From: JBPCOI01 sp051000395
Lineage (GTDB): Bacteria; Actinomycetota; Actinomycetes; Mycobacteriales; Jatrophihabitantaceae
DNA: 30,446 nucleotides
Reading direction: 5' to 3'
Assembly: GCA_051000395.1 (NCBI GenBank)
Contig: JBPCOI010000005.1
Span: 1 to 30,446 of the forward strand
Made by a program: the position numbers and the translations under genes. Positions 17,262-25,655 of this stretch are shown piece after piece (within the stretch, counting starts at the first letter, position 1; every line of letters starts with the position of its first letter). The notes beneath the pieces are model-generated. The model was not told where the DNA came from and did no database searches. It saw nothing but the letters and a program-made list of their open reading frames with translations.

Positions 17262-18881
17262 ATGACCGAAGACTCCAGCACCGCGCTGCCCGCGATCGAC
17301 GCCGACGCCGAGGTAGAACCCCTCGCTGCGCGCGCCCCGGTCGGCAGCGACAGCCCCGCGTTCAGCGACTTCGACATCCAGCCCGGCATCGTCGCAGCCC
17401 TCGCCGAGGTCGGGATCGTGCGGACGTTCGCGATCCAGGAACTCACCCTGCCGATCGCCCTCGCCGGCAACGACCTCATCGGCCAGGCACGTACCGGCAC
17501 AGGCAAAACGCTCGGCTTCGGCGTACCCCTGCTCAACCGCATCACCCTTCCCGGCGGGGACGCGGCAGCGCCGCAGGCGCTCGTCATCGCCCCCACCCGT
17601 GAGCTCGCCGTCCAGGTCTCCGGCGACATCGCGGCGGCCGGCAGGCACCTCGGCGCCCGGGTGCTGACGATCTACGGCGGGCGGGCCTACGAACCGCAGA
17701 TCGAGGCGCTGCGCAAGGGAATCGACGTCGTCGTCGGCACGCCCGGACGCCTGCTCGACCTCGCGCAGCAGGGTCAGCTCGTGCTCGGCAACGTGCGCAT
17801 CCTCGTGCTGGACGAGGCCGACGAGATGCTCGACCTCGGCTTCCTGCCCGACATCGAGAAGCTGATGAAGATGGTGCCGGCGCAGCGGCAGACGATGCTG
17901 TTCTCGGCCACGATGCCCGGACCGATCGTCGCCCTCGCTCGGACGTTCCTCAACCAGCCGGTGCAGATCCGCGCCGAGCACGGCACCGAGACGCCCCGCA
18001 CCGACCACATCGAGCAATTCGTATACCGCGCGCACGCGATGGACAAGATCGAGGTGCTCGCCCGGGTCCTGCAGGCCCGCGAGCGCGGACTGACGTTGAT
18101 CTTCACCCGTACCAAGCGCACCGCTGCCAAGGTGTCCGAGGCACTCACCGACCGTGGTTTCGCCGCTGCGGCCGTTCACGGTGATCTCGGTCAGGGGGCC
18201 CGCGAGCAGGCGCTGCGGGCCTTCCGCTCGGGCAAGGTCGACGTGCTCATCGCGACCGACGTCGCCGCCCGCGGTTGGGATGTCGAGGGGATCACGCACG
18301 TGATCAACTATCAGGCGCCGGAGGACGAGATGACCTACGTCCACCGCATCGGCCGCACCGCGCGGGCCGGTGCGACGGGCAAGGCGGTCACCCTCGTGGA
18401 CTGGGACGACATCCCGCGCTGGAAGCTGATCTGCGACAAGCTGGACCTACCGTTCCACGAGCCGGTCGAGACGTACTCCACGTCCGCCCACCTGTATCTG
18501 GAGCTCGACATCCCGACCGGATCCAGCGGCATGCTCCCACGTGCCGAGCGCACCCGAGCCGGGCTCGATGCCGAGCAGCTCGAAGACCTCGGCGGTCGCG
18601 AGCCCAGGCGTCCGGCGCCACGCACGGGGGCCGGATCCGCAGGCGGCCCGCGCGAGCGTGACGGGCGGCGCGGCGAGCGCGGTGAGCGAGGCGAGCGGGT
18701 GGAGCGGGCCAGCCGTCCCAAGCGCAACCGCAGCCGCACCCGGACGCGAGCCGGCCAGCCGGTCGACGGCACAGCAGCCCCCGTGGCGAGCACCGCTACC
18801 GATGGCGCGTCCACCACCGAGCGTCCGCGCCGCCGCCGGCGCCGCCCGAGCGCGTCGGGAACGGCACCCGCGTCGGACTGA
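17262..18881 (+). CDS. rhlE: DEAD-box ATP-dependent RNA helicase (RhlE/CshA type)
   Basis: A 539-aa DEAD-box helicase that unwinds short RNA duplexes in ribosome assembly and RNA decay. All motifs are present: Q motif AIQELTLP (57-64), Walker A ARTGTGKT (76-83), Ia PTRELA, Ib TPGR, II DEAD in LVLDEADEM, III SAT in LFSATMP, IV LIFTRTK, V ATDVAARGWD and VI HRIGRTAR. After about residue 430 a basic Arg/Gly/Glu-rich tail (GERGERGER, then a run of Arg) provides unspecific RNA binding. ATG 17262 follows GAGGA; the frame is open far upstream to 15885, but that is antisense to the ferritin-like gene. Position matches Rv3211. The next gene begins 10 bases after its stop. Confidence 0.95.
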   Translation: MTEDSSTALPAIDADAEVEPLAARAPVGSDSPAFSDFDIQPGIVAALAEVGIVRTFAIQELTLPIALAGNDLIGQARTGTGKTLGFGVPLLNRITLPGGDAAAPQALVIAPTRELAVQVSGDIAAAGRHLGARVLTIYGGRAYEPQIEALRKGIDVVVGTPGRLLDLAQQGQLVLGNVRILVLDEADEMLDLGFLPDIEKLMKMVPAQRQTMLFSATMPGPIVALARTFLNQPVQIRAEHGTETPRTDHIEQFVYRAHAMDKIEVLARVLQARERGLTLIFTRTKRTAAKVSEALTDRGFAAAAVHGDLGQGAREQALRAFRSGKVDVLIATDVAARGWDVEGITHVINYQAPEDEMTYVHRIGRTARAGATGKAVTLVDWDDIPRWKLICDKLDLPFHEPVETYSTSAHLYLELDIPTGSSGMLPRAERTRAGLDAEQLEDLGGREPRRPAPRTGAGSAGGPRERDGRRGERGERGERVERASRPKRNRSRTRTRAGQPVDGTAAPVASTATDGASTTERPRRRRRRPSASGTAPASD

Positions 18882-18891
18882 GGCCGGGCGC

Positions 18892-20223
18892 ATGGGCCAG
18901 GATTGCCCGGTGAGCGTCGACGAGGTGCACGAGCCGTCGACGGCCGAGGCAAGCGCCGAGCGCTCGCGAGCGGCACTGCAGCGCTACGGCGCGCGGTTGC
19001 GTCCCTGGCGGATCGGCTACGCGATCGCGCTCGTGCTCGTCGTCGCAGTAGTCGTCGTCGTCGTGCGGATTGCCTACAGTCACGGGGAGATCTCGCACGC
19101 GACGCTGCGCACCGTGAAGGCACCACCGCCGTCGGTCGCGCTCAAGACACCGTCGCAGAGCCTCACCCCGCTCTGGCGAAGCGCCGACCGGACTGCGATC
19201 GGCACCCCCTACTGGGGCGGCACGGTGATCACCTACGGTGCGCACGGCGTGCGCGGGCGCGACGCGCGGACCGGCGCCGTCACCTGGTCCTACACGCGAA
19301 ACGACCGCATCGTCTGCCAGGCGGCGCAGCTCCAGGGCGTGACCATCGCGATCTTCCAGGTCAACGGCAACTGCGACGAACTCACCGCCCTCGACTCGAA
19401 CACCGGCGCGCGGAAGTGGACCCGCACCCTGGACAAGGACGGCCACGAACTCAACGGCACCCCCGCCTACGACGTCACGCCGTACACGCTGATGCTGACG
19501 ACGCCGTCCGTGATCTACGCCGTCGAGCCGGTCGGCGGGCTGGACCGCTGGGTCTTCGGCCAGCAGGGCTGCACCATCCGCGGCGCGGTGCTCGGTTCCA
19601 GCGGTGCGCTGATCAGCCAGAGCTGCACCAGACCCAACTGCACCGACGTCAAGTTCTGCGGACCCGGGCAGCAGTTGCTGCTTCGTGATTCGACGGCGCC
19701 CGAGAACACCGACAGCAGCAGCAACAAGGGCAACCCCGACCAGATCAAGTGGAACCTGCTCGGCGACACCCGCCGTGCCGGCACGGCCGACCAGGTGGTC
19801 TCGGCGCTCGACTCCGCCGCGGACACGCTGGACGTGCTGGACCCCGCGAAGGGTTCGGCCATCGTCCGGCTGAGCCTCGGCAGCCCGCCGACGGGCATTG
19901 CCGTCACGATTCCCACCGCCCAGGGCGACGTGCTGTGGGTCGCCGGCGTTGCGTACGCGATCGACCAAGGAGCGACGGCGTTCACCTGGACGGCCGCGGC
20001 CAGCTCGCCGCCGACCGTGACGTCCACGAACAACTCGGTCACGCCTGACCTGCAGGCCTCGGTAATGGCCGTGCCCACCGCCGGCGGCATCGCCCTGCTG
20101 GACCCGCGGGACGGGCGCGTGGCACGGACCTTCTCCGTCGCTGCGCCGGCACCGGGCAGCCTCGTCTACCCCCTCGGCACCGGCTTCGTCATCGCGGGCC
20201 CGAGCACCACCGTCTACCGGTGA
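18892..20223 (+). CDS. Membrane-anchored PQQ-like beta-propeller protein
   Basis: A 443-aa protein with an N-terminal cytoplasmic segment of about 40 residues, one strongly hydrophobic membrane segment (41-60) and a large outer domain. The outer domain has repeated blades of the PQQ/quinoprotein type, for example GRDARTGAVTWSY, ALDSNTGARKWTR and LLDPRDGRVARTF (the D-x-x-T/D-G-x-x-x-W signature). Several cysteines could form disulfides. Such propellers usually act as scaffolds; no enzyme function can be claimed. ATG 18892 is chosen for its GAGG site, with GTG 18910 an alternative. It follows rhlE by 10 bases and overlaps the next gene by GTGA. It matches Rv3212 in position. Confidence 0.82.
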   Translation: MGQDCPVSVDEVHEPSTAEASAERSRAALQRYGARLRPWRIGYAIALVLVVAVVVVVVRIAYSHGEISHATLRTVKAPPPSVALKTPSQSLTPLWRSADRTAIGTPYWGGTVITYGAHGVRGRDARTGAVTWSYTRNDRIVCQAAQLQGVTIAIFQVNGNCDELTALDSNTGARKWTRTLDKDGHELNGTPAYDVTPYTLMLTTPSVIYAVEPVGGLDRWVFGQQGCTIRGAVLGSSGALISQSCTRPNCTDVKFCGPGQQLLLRDSTAPENTDSSSNKGNPDQIKWNLLGDTRRAGTADQVVSALDSAADTLDVLDPAKGSAIVRLSLGSPPTGIAVTIPTAQGDVLWVAGVAYAIDQGATAFTWTAAASSPPTVTSTNNSVTPDLQASVMAVPTAGGIALLDPRDGRVARTFSVAAPAPGSLVYPLGTGFVIAGPSTTVYR

Positions 20224-21083
20224 GCGCGCCGGCCCAGCTCGAGCTCGGTTCGGCACGACACGTCACGATCGACACGGCGTCCGCTGCGATCGCCGCGCTG
20301 CGTACCGGCGACGAGGATGCCGTACCGGTATTGCTCGTCCCCGGATACACCGGTAGCAAGGAGGACTTCGGGCCGCTGCTCGACCCGCTCGCCGGCCTGG
20401 GTTACCGGCCCACGGCGATCGATCTGCCGGGCCAGTTCGAGTCGCCCGGTCCCGGCGACTGTCGTTGCTACACACCTGATCGCCTCGCTGCCACCGTGCT
20501 GGACGTGGCCGCCTGCCTCGGGCCGCGTGTCCACCTGCTGGGCCACTCCTTCGGAGGTCTCGTCGCGCGCGCAGCGGCGATCGCGCACCCGGCCGCGTTC
20601 TCCTCGCTGGTTCTCATGTCCTCCGGGCCGGCCGCGATCCACGGCGCCCGGCGCAGGTTGATCGAGCACTTGGAGCCGTTGCTGCCGGCCGGTCTCGAGA
20701 CGATCTACGCGGCCACCACGGCGATCGAAGCGGCCGATCCCGCCTACGTCGCCCCCGATCCGCGGCTGGCCAGGTTCCTGCGCCGCCGCTTCCTGGCGAG
20801 CGTGCCCGCCATGCTCAGGGGCATGGGCGACGCGCTGCGCAACGAGCCCGACCGCGTCGCCGAGCTCGCCGAAACGCTCTTGCCGATCCTGGTGCTGTAC
20901 GGCACCGACGACGACGCGTGGCCGCCGGCTGTTCAGCACGACATGGCACGACGGCTCGGCGCACGCCGGACGGTGATCGAGTCGGCGGCGCACTCCCCCG
21001 CCCTGGAGAACACCGCCGCGACCGTCGACGCGCTCGCTGATTTCTGGCGCGGAACCGTCGCGCGTGTGACGCTGGACGGGTGA
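20220..21083 (+). CDS. alpha/beta hydrolase
   Basis: A 287-aa alpha/beta-hydrolase. The strand LLVPGYTGSKEDF (38-50) precedes the oxyanion turn. The nucleophile elbow is GHSFGG with Ser110. The acid is Asp in LYGTDDDAWPP, and the catalytic His lies in SAAHSPALENT. A cap of helices covers about residues 140-215. No signal sequence is visible. The GTG start at 20220 shares bases with the propeller gene's TGA stop, and its own end overlaps the next gene in the same way, so the three genes are coupled. The substrate is unknown. Confidence 0.87.
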   Translation: MSAPAQLELGSARHVTIDTASAAIAALRTGDEDAVPVLLVPGYTGSKEDFGPLLDPLAGLGYRPTAIDLPGQFESPGPGDCRCYTPDRLAATVLDVAACLGPRVHLLGHSFGGLVARAAAIAHPAAFSSLVLMSSGPAAIHGARRRLIEHLEPLLPAGLETIYAATTAIEAADPAYVAPDPRLARFLRRRFLASVPAMLRGMGDALRNEPDRVAELAETLLPILVLYGTDDDAWPPAVQHDMARRLGARRTVIESAAHSPALENTAATVDALADFWRGTVARVTLDG

Positions 21084-21865
21084 CTGACGTCGGGTACTTC
21101 GGCCCCGGCAGCGTCACGTGGCGCATCCACAGCGAGCCGGTCGCGATGGTGGGCGGGCTGCGGGCGCTGCTGTTGCAGGCGCTGCACCCCGGCGCGATGG
21201 CGCTGCTCTACGCGAGATCGAACTTCCAGGACGACCCGTGGGCGCGACTGGAGCGGACCGTCTCCTACGTCGCGACGGTATCCTTCGCACCCCGTGCCGA
21301 GGTGGACGCGGCGGCCGCGCACGTGCGCGGCGTGCACCGGCGCCTCGGCATCACCGACCCCGAGCAACTGGCGTGGGTGCATGCCTGTCTGCTCGACTCG
21401 TTCCTCACCTCCGCACGCGCGGCCGGGTTAGGACTGGGCCGCGCGGAGGCCGACCGCTATGTCGCCGAGCAGGCGCGCTCGGCCGAACTGGTCGGTATGG
21501 CGCCCGATCGCATCGTGCACAGCGTCGACGAGCTGACGGCGTTCTTCGGCGCTATCCGGCCGCGGCTGACCGGCTCCCGCGAGGCCCGGGAGGCCGCGAG
21601 GTTCGTTCTCGTCCCACCGCTGCCGGTGCCGCGCCGGTTCGTGTTGCCGGCGCGTCTGGGCTGGACGACCGTCTCGTCGCTGGCGGTGGGACTGCTGCCG
21701 ACCTGGGCGCGGCGGATGTACCGGCTGCCGCCGCTGCCCGGCGCCACCCTGGCCACAGCCACCGGGATGCGGGCGCTGCGCGGTGCGGTGCGCGCCCTAC
21801 CGGCGCACTACCGCGAGGGTCCGCTCTACCGTCAGGCCAAGGCACGCGCAGCTGCGCTGAGCTGA
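21080..21865 (+). CDS. DUF2236 / MpaB-type oxygenase-family protein
   Basis: A 261-aa protein of the DUF2236 family, which includes the rubber oxygenase-like and MpaB-like latex-clearing relatives. Family hallmarks are the opening WRIHSEPVAMVGGLRALLLQ, the LHPGAMALLY segment and HxxxRR-like VRGVHRRLG. The histidines in these segments are candidate haem ligands in characterised relatives. No function can be assigned here. The start is GTG 21080, overlapping the hydrolase stop as GTGA. It converges with the nuclease gene after 18 bases. Confidence 0.85.
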   Translation: MTDVGYFGPGSVTWRIHSEPVAMVGGLRALLLQALHPGAMALLYARSNFQDDPWARLERTVSYVATVSFAPRAEVDAAAAHVRGVHRRLGITDPEQLAWVHACLLDSFLTSARAAGLGLGRAEADRYVAEQARSAELVGMAPDRIVHSVDELTAFFGAIRPRLTGSREAREAARFVLVPPLPVPRRFVLPARLGWTTVSSLAVGLLPTWARRMYRLPPLPGATLATATGMRALRGAVRALPAHYREGPLYRQAKARAAALS

Positions 21866-21883
21866 CCGGCGCGACCGCGCGCC

Positions 21884-22720
21884 TCACTCGCCGGCGAGGC
21901 CGGCCCACGGGTCGAGTTCGTCGGAGACGGCCTGCCCGTCCGGGCAGTGCGCGCGGAAGTCGCACCACGCACAACCGGGACCCGGTGCCGGCGCAAAGAC
22001 CTCGTCCGGCGACGCGCCGGACTCGAGCGTGTCGACGGCGGTCACGATGTCCTGGGCGGTTGCCTCGGCCCGCGCGAGGTGACGGGCGAGGGAGGCCTCG
22101 GTGTGCTCGAAGGCAGTGACGCGTCCGCTGGGCAGGTGATGCAGCTCGACGCGCCGGCAGGCGCGCCGCAGGGTCCGCCTGGTGCCCAGCACGTAGAGCG
22201 CCAGGGCCAGGGAGCCGCGGGCGTCGTGCTCGCTCGGCTCGTTCCGACCGGTCTTGTAGTCAACGACGACCAGCTCCGCGTCCCGTTCGTCGATGCGGTC
22301 GACGCGGCCGCTGAGCGCGAGGCGCCCGGCGGGCACGCCGACGGTGCGTTCCACGCCGGCAGGTTCTCGGTCGGGATCCTGTCCGATCAGGTACTGGCGC
22401 ACCCACCGGGCGGCCTGCGCACGATGGCGCGCTGCCTGCGTGTCGTCGCGGAACCCGCTCGAGTCCCAGTTGCGCTCGACCAACAGGGCACCCGCCGCGG
22501 GCGTCCGGGCAACGCGTGCCAGGCTCCACCAGCGGGCGAGCGCGAGGTGGGCGGCGGCGCCGAGCGAGTTGTGGGCCCAAGGCAGTCCCTTCTGCGCGGC
22601 GGGCCGCCGGACGTAGGTGAACCAGTAACGCCGCGGGCAGTCGAACGCCGCGAGCCGCGACGGCGTGCAGGCGAACAGCCGAGCCGGCCTGAGCGCCCGG
22701 GGCGCCGTCGGCTCAGCCAT
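21884..22720 (-). CDS. RecB-family (PD-(D/E)XK) exonuclease with Fe-S cysteines
   Basis: A 278-aa stand-alone nuclease domain related to the C-terminal domains of RecB, AddB and Cas4. Motifs are Cys28 in FDCPRRYWF, a His in SLGAAAHLAL, the Asp in GRVDRID, VVDYKTGR with catalytic Asp and Lys, and three C-terminal cysteines in CAWCDFRAHC. One cysteine before and three after the nuclease core is the 4Fe-4S staple pattern also seen in the AdnA gene of this window. There is no helicase domain. ATG 22720 overlaps the PHP gene stop by 8 bases; ATG 22753 is possible but would overlap by 41. It probably acts in DNA repair with the PHP protein, but that is inference from coupling. Confidence 0.88.
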   Translation of the reverse strand: MAEPTAPRALRPARLFACTPSRLAAFDCPRRYWFTYVRRPAAQKGLPWAHNSLGAAAHLALARWWSLARVARTPAAGALLVERNWDSSGFRDDTQAARHRAQAARWVRQYLIGQDPDREPAGVERTVGVPAGRLALSGRVDRIDERDAELVVVDYKTGRNEPSEHDARGSLALALYVLGTRRTLRRACRRVELHHLPSGRVTAFEHTEASLARHLARAEATAQDIVTAVDTLESGASPDEVFAPAPGPGCAWCDFRAHCPDGQAVSDELDPWAGLAGE

Positions 22721-23579
22721 CGCGGTGCCCGACGGGCCGCGACGCGGAGGCAAGCGCGAGCAGCTGCTCGAATGCCGCGGGATCGGTGGTGCATTCGCCG
22801 AGCCGGGTCGCCTTGTTGGTGCCGTGGTAGTCCGAGGAACCGGTGCCGATCAGGCCCAACTCGCGCGCCAGGCCGGCGACGTGCGCCCGGTCGTCGCGGT
22901 CCTGGTCGGGATGATCGACCTCGAGCCCGACGAGGCCGGCCGCGGCCATCGCCGCGATCACGTCGTCGCCGACCACCGGGCCTCGGCGGCGCGCCAGCGG
23001 GTGGGCGAAGATCGGTAGGCCGCCCGCCTCGCGGATCAGGGCAACGGCGGTGAAGACGTCCATGTCCGCCTTGCGCACGTAGTACCTCGAGCGGGCGGAC
23101 AGGATCCCGGCGAAGGCGGCCGATACGTCCGGCACGACGCCTGCCTCGACCAGGGCACGGCCGATGTGCGGGCGTCCGACAGCGCCGCCTTCGGCAAGTC
23201 GGCTCACCTGCGCCCAGCTGATCGGCACGCCGTCTGCCTGCATCCCGGCCACGATGGCCTGCCCGCGGGAGAGCCGGCTCGCCCGCTGCCGGGCGCGCTC
23301 GGCGCGCAGCCCCTCGTGCGCCGGGTCGAAGAGGTAACCCAGCAGGTGCAGGGTGATCCGGCGTCCCGTTGCATCGTGATGCGCGCACGAGAACTCCGCA
23401 CCGGGCACGATCGTCAGCGACGGTGGCCGCGCGGCGAGCGCGGCGGTCCACCCGGCCGTCGTGTCGTGGTCGGTGACCGCGAGGACGTCCAGGCCGGCGG
23501 CCACCGCGGCCACCACCAGCTGGGCCGGACTGTCGGTGCCGTCAGAGGCCGTGGTGTGGGCGTGCAGGTCGATGCGCAT
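22713..23579 (-). CDS. PHP-domain metal-dependent phosphoesterase (TrpH-like)
   Basis: A 288-aa PHP-domain protein. Metal ligands are visible as His6 and His8 in DLHAHTTASDGTD, TDHDTT, the Glu in GAEFSC, FAHP and the C-terminal SDYHG. Relatives of the TrpH/YciV type hydrolyse 3',5'-nucleoside bisphosphates or trim 5' nucleotides from RNA or DNA. No polymerase domain is attached. Length is typical. ATG 23579 begins the protein directly with the first metal motif. Its end overlaps the RecB-like gene by 8 bases. Confidence 0.9.
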   Translation of the reverse strand: MRIDLHAHTTASDGTDSPAQLVVAAVAAGLDVLAVTDHDTTAGWTAALAARPPSLTIVPGAEFSCAHHDATGRRITLHLLGYLFDPAHEGLRAERARQRASRLSRGQAIVAGMQADGVPISWAQVSRLAEGGAVGRPHIGRALVEAGVVPDVSAAFAGILSARSRYYVRKADMDVFTAVALIREAGGLPIFAHPLARRRGPVVGDDVIAAMAAAGLVGLEVDHPDQDRDDRAHVAGLARELGLIGTGSSDYHGTNKATRLGECTTDPAAFEQLLALASASRPVGHRDG

Positions 23580-23621
23580 CGGCGATCACCTTACGGGCGA
23601 TCCCTGTCAGCTTCGCCGCGG

Positions 23622-24161
23622 TCAGCGGGGCGGTGGCTGGGGCAGGACGGGCAGCGGTGAGGTGTCGAACCCGGCGGGGTCCTCCCACCCGTCGGTGCCG
23701 GCGTCCGTGCCGAAGACGACCCGCCGCAGCTGCAGATAGAACTCATGCGGATGCGCGATCGTGCTCAGGGTGCGTAAATCCGTCCGGCCCGGAGCGTCGA
23801 TCTCGATGCTCCCGTAGTCCAGGATCTTGCCCAGCACGGTTTGCACCAGCACCGCTCCGGAGATCCGTGCCAGTCTCACCGACGCTTCGGTGGAGGTCGT
23901 CTCCGGAACGCCCCTCACCCGCACGATGCGCGTGCGGGTGAGGATCATCCGTTCGGCGCGCCAGGTCTGCCAGCGCAGCAGGCCGATGGCGACGACGGTC
24001 GCGAGCAGGACGTAGGCCATCGGCACCGGCGCGAGCAGTGCCGCGAGCAGCATGACGAGCAGGGCACCGGCGAGGACAGGGTGCGGACGGCGCAGCAGCA
24101 CGATCCAGTGGTGACGGGTACTCGCAAGCAACGGCAGCTCGGAGCGGAGAAATGCCGGCAC
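23622..24161 (-). CDS. PH-domain (bPH2/YdbT-like) membrane protein
   Basis: A 179-aa protein with two adjoining hydrophobic segments at about residues 29-62 (a helical hairpin), followed by a bacterial pleckstrin-homology-like domain. The domain is recognisable from RMILTRTRIVRVRGV and the later IEIDAPGRTDLRTLSTIAHPHEFY. The tail is Pro-rich. It is probably a membrane scaffold; no enzyme motif is seen. The start is GTG 24161. It lies 13 bases after the stop of the small membrane gene and 42 before the PHP gene, suggesting one transcript. Confidence 0.75.
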   Translation of the reverse strand: MPAFLRSELPLLASTRHHWIVLLRRPHPVLAGALLVMLLAALLAPVPMAYVLLATVVAIGLLRWQTWRAERMILTRTRIVRVRGVPETTSTEASVRLARISGAVLVQTVLGKILDYGSIEIDAPGRTDLRTLSTIAHPHEFYLQLRRVVFGTDAGTDGWEDPAGFDTSPLPVLPQPPPR

Positions 24162-24174
24162 CGGAGCAGTCCGG

Positions 24175-24333
24175 CTACGAGGAGATCTTGTTGACGAAGC
24201 GCCCGAGGCCGTGCGCGAGGCCGACCGCGTCGTGCCAGATGCCGTGCGCGATGTTAGCCGCCTGGTCCGGGGAGGTCATGATGTAGAACAGCAGGAAGGC
24301 CCCCACGAGCCCGATGAGCACGAGCTTGACCAC
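24175..24333 (-). CDS. 52-aa single-pass membrane protein
   Basis: A short gene translated from GTG 24333, preceded by AAGGG about 10 bases upstream, to a TAG at 24175-24177. The product begins with a hydrophobic helix, VVKLVLIGLVGAFLLFYIM (residues 1-19). An amphipathic, histidine-rich second half follows (ANIAHGIWHDAVGLAHGLG) and ends in FVNKISSS. The amphipathic pattern and tight 13-base spacing to the PH-domain gene make it a credible gene. I do not recognise a named family. Confidence 0.7.
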   Translation of the reverse strand: MVKLVLIGLVGAFLLFYIMTSPDQAANIAHGIWHDAVGLAHGLGRFVNKISS

Positions 24334-24450
24334 GGCCGGGCACCCTTCGCTCGGTTCAGGCCCGCTGATCCAGCGCGCCCAGCATCTTGTTCTACCGCAG
24401 GATGCCGGAATCGGGTGAGAGCCGCGCCGCGACGGCGGAAAGGAACTTCC

Positions 24451-24852
24451 GTGCAGCTTCGGCAGCCGTGCGCGGGCGGAATCGTCTTCGACGCGGCCGG
24501 ACGGCTGTTGCTGGTCGAGCGCGGCCGCCCGCCGTCGAGTGGCTGCTGGTCAGTGCCGGGGGGCCACTGCCTGCCGGGAGAGACCGCGGCCGCCGCGTGC
24601 GTGCGCGAACTCGCCGAGGAGACCGGGCTGCTCGTCCAGGTACTGCGCTCGGCTGGACAGGTCCGGCGCAGCGGTGAAAGCGGGATCGTCTACGACATCG
24701 AGGACTTCGTCTGCCGCGCCGTCGGCGGCGCGCTACGGGCAGGCGACGATGCCAGCGAAGTCCGCTGGGTGTCGAGCGCCGAGCTGGCCGAGTTGCCGCT
24801 CGTTCCCGGCCTGCTCGAAAGCCTCGCGTCATGGGATCTGTTGCCGCGATAA
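24451..24852 (+). CDS. Nudix hydrolase
   Basis: A 133-aa Nudix protein with a complete Nudix box at residues 38-60: G38-x5-E44-x7-R52-E53-L54-x-E56-E57-x-G59-L60. It hydrolyses a nucleoside diphosphate linked to another moiety; substrate (ADP-ribose, oxidised nucleotide or other) cannot be told from this sequence. It starts with GTG 24451 after AAGGA with good spacing; the frame is open upstream to 24211, but that stretch is antisense to the small membrane gene. It ends with WDLLPR and converges with the MaoC gene. Confidence 0.9.
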   Translation: MQLRQPCAGGIVFDAAGRLLLVERGRPPSSGCWSVPGGHCLPGETAAAACVRELAEETGLLVQVLRSAGQVRRSGESGIVYDIEDFVCRAVGGALRAGDDASEVRWVSSAELAELPLVPGLLESLASWDLLPR

Positions 24853-24990
24853 CCGGCAATGAGCCGACGGCTCCCGCGAGACAAGCGGGCGACGTCCGGC
24901 AACACGCGGCCTGCCGCTGCATGCGGCCCGCTGCGTGCGGCGGGACCTATCGGGCGCCCCGGCACTGCACGCGCTGCCGCTGCATGCGGC
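24841..24990. repeat. cluster of hairpins with a thrice-repeated CCGCTGCRTGCGG unit; likely terminator region
   Basis: Between the convergent Nudix and MaoC genes lie stacked inverted repeats: TTGCCG/CGGCAA over the Nudix stop (24841-24859), CCCGC/GCGGG (24873-24889), then three copies of one hairpin, CCGC-TGCRT-GCGG, at 24914-24926, 24928-24940 and 24977-24989. The first and last are identical across 17 bases (CTGCCGCTGCATGCGGC). The last ends three bases from the maoC stop codon. A bidirectional transcription stop is the simplest reading. Confidence 0.6.
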
Positions 24991-24992
24991 TT

Positions 24993-25499
24993 TCAGCGAG
25001 CAGCCGGCTCCGGACGGCCCGGCTGCTCGCCGCCGCGGGCGTCGAGATACTCCTGGGTGGGCACCATGATCTTGCGACGGAAGATGCACACCACCGTCCC
25101 GTCCTGGTTGTAGCCGATCGTCTCGACGTGGACGACGCCACGGTCGGACTTCGACTTGGAGAGCGTCTTGTCGAGCACCGTCGTCTCGCCGTAGATCGTG
25201 TCGCCGTGGAAGGTAGGTGCGACATGACGGAGCGACTCGACCTCGAGGTTCGCGATCGCCTTGCCGCTGACGTCGGCGACGGACATTCCCAGCAGCAGCG
25301 AGTAGATGTAGTTGCCGACGACGACGTTCTTGGCGAAGTCCGTCGTCTTCCCCGCGTAGTTGGCGTCCAGGTGCAGCGGGTGGTGGTTCATCGTGATGAG
25401 GCAGAACAGGTGGTCGTCGTACTCAGTGACGGTCTTGCCGGGCCAGTGCCGATAGGTCGCGCCAACCTCGAACTGCTCGTAGTAGCGGCCGAACTGCAC
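24993..25499 (-). CDS. MaoC-family (R)-specific enoyl hydratase
   Basis: A 168-aa single hot-dog-fold MaoC hydratase. The hydratase motif is visible as TMNHHPLHLDANYA, with the catalytic Asp/His arrangement of (R)-specific enoyl-CoA hydratases. The stretch FAKNVVVGNYIYSLLLGMS is the conserved central helix, and RHVAPTFHGDTIYGETTVLDK follows as in the family. The start is GTG 25499 after GAGGAG, which is strong; the open frame to 25607 has no domain character. Substrate is an acyl-CoA of unknown chain. It is not in an obvious fatty-acid operon. Confidence 0.85.
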   Translation of the reverse strand: MQFGRYYEQFEVGATYRHWPGKTVTEYDDHLFCLITMNHHPLHLDANYAGKTTDFAKNVVVGNYIYSLLLGMSVADVSGKAIANLEVESLRHVAPTFHGDTIYGETTVLDKTLSKSKSDRGVVHVETIGYNQDGTVVCIFRRKIMVPTQEYLDARGGEQPGRPEPAAR

Positions 25500-25572
25500 G
25501 ATGCGCTCCTCAGGTATGCGACTGCGGTTGCTTCGATCCTGCCCTGTCGGCGCGCCGGCGGCAGGCAAGTGT

Positions 25573-25584
25573 GCGCGATCGCGC
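25573..25584. promoter_or_regulatory. perfect 12-bp palindrome upstream of maoC
   Basis: GCGCGATCGCGC lies 74 bases before the maoC start, in a 156-base gap between the SUFU gene stop and maoC. It could be a repressor site, but such palindromes occur by chance in GC-rich DNA. Confidence 0.25.
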
Positions 25585-25655
25585 TTCCGGCAAGGCCACC
25601 GGCACAAGGCCGGACCCCCCGAACACGGCGACGGTCATCGCCCTCCGCGTGCGGA

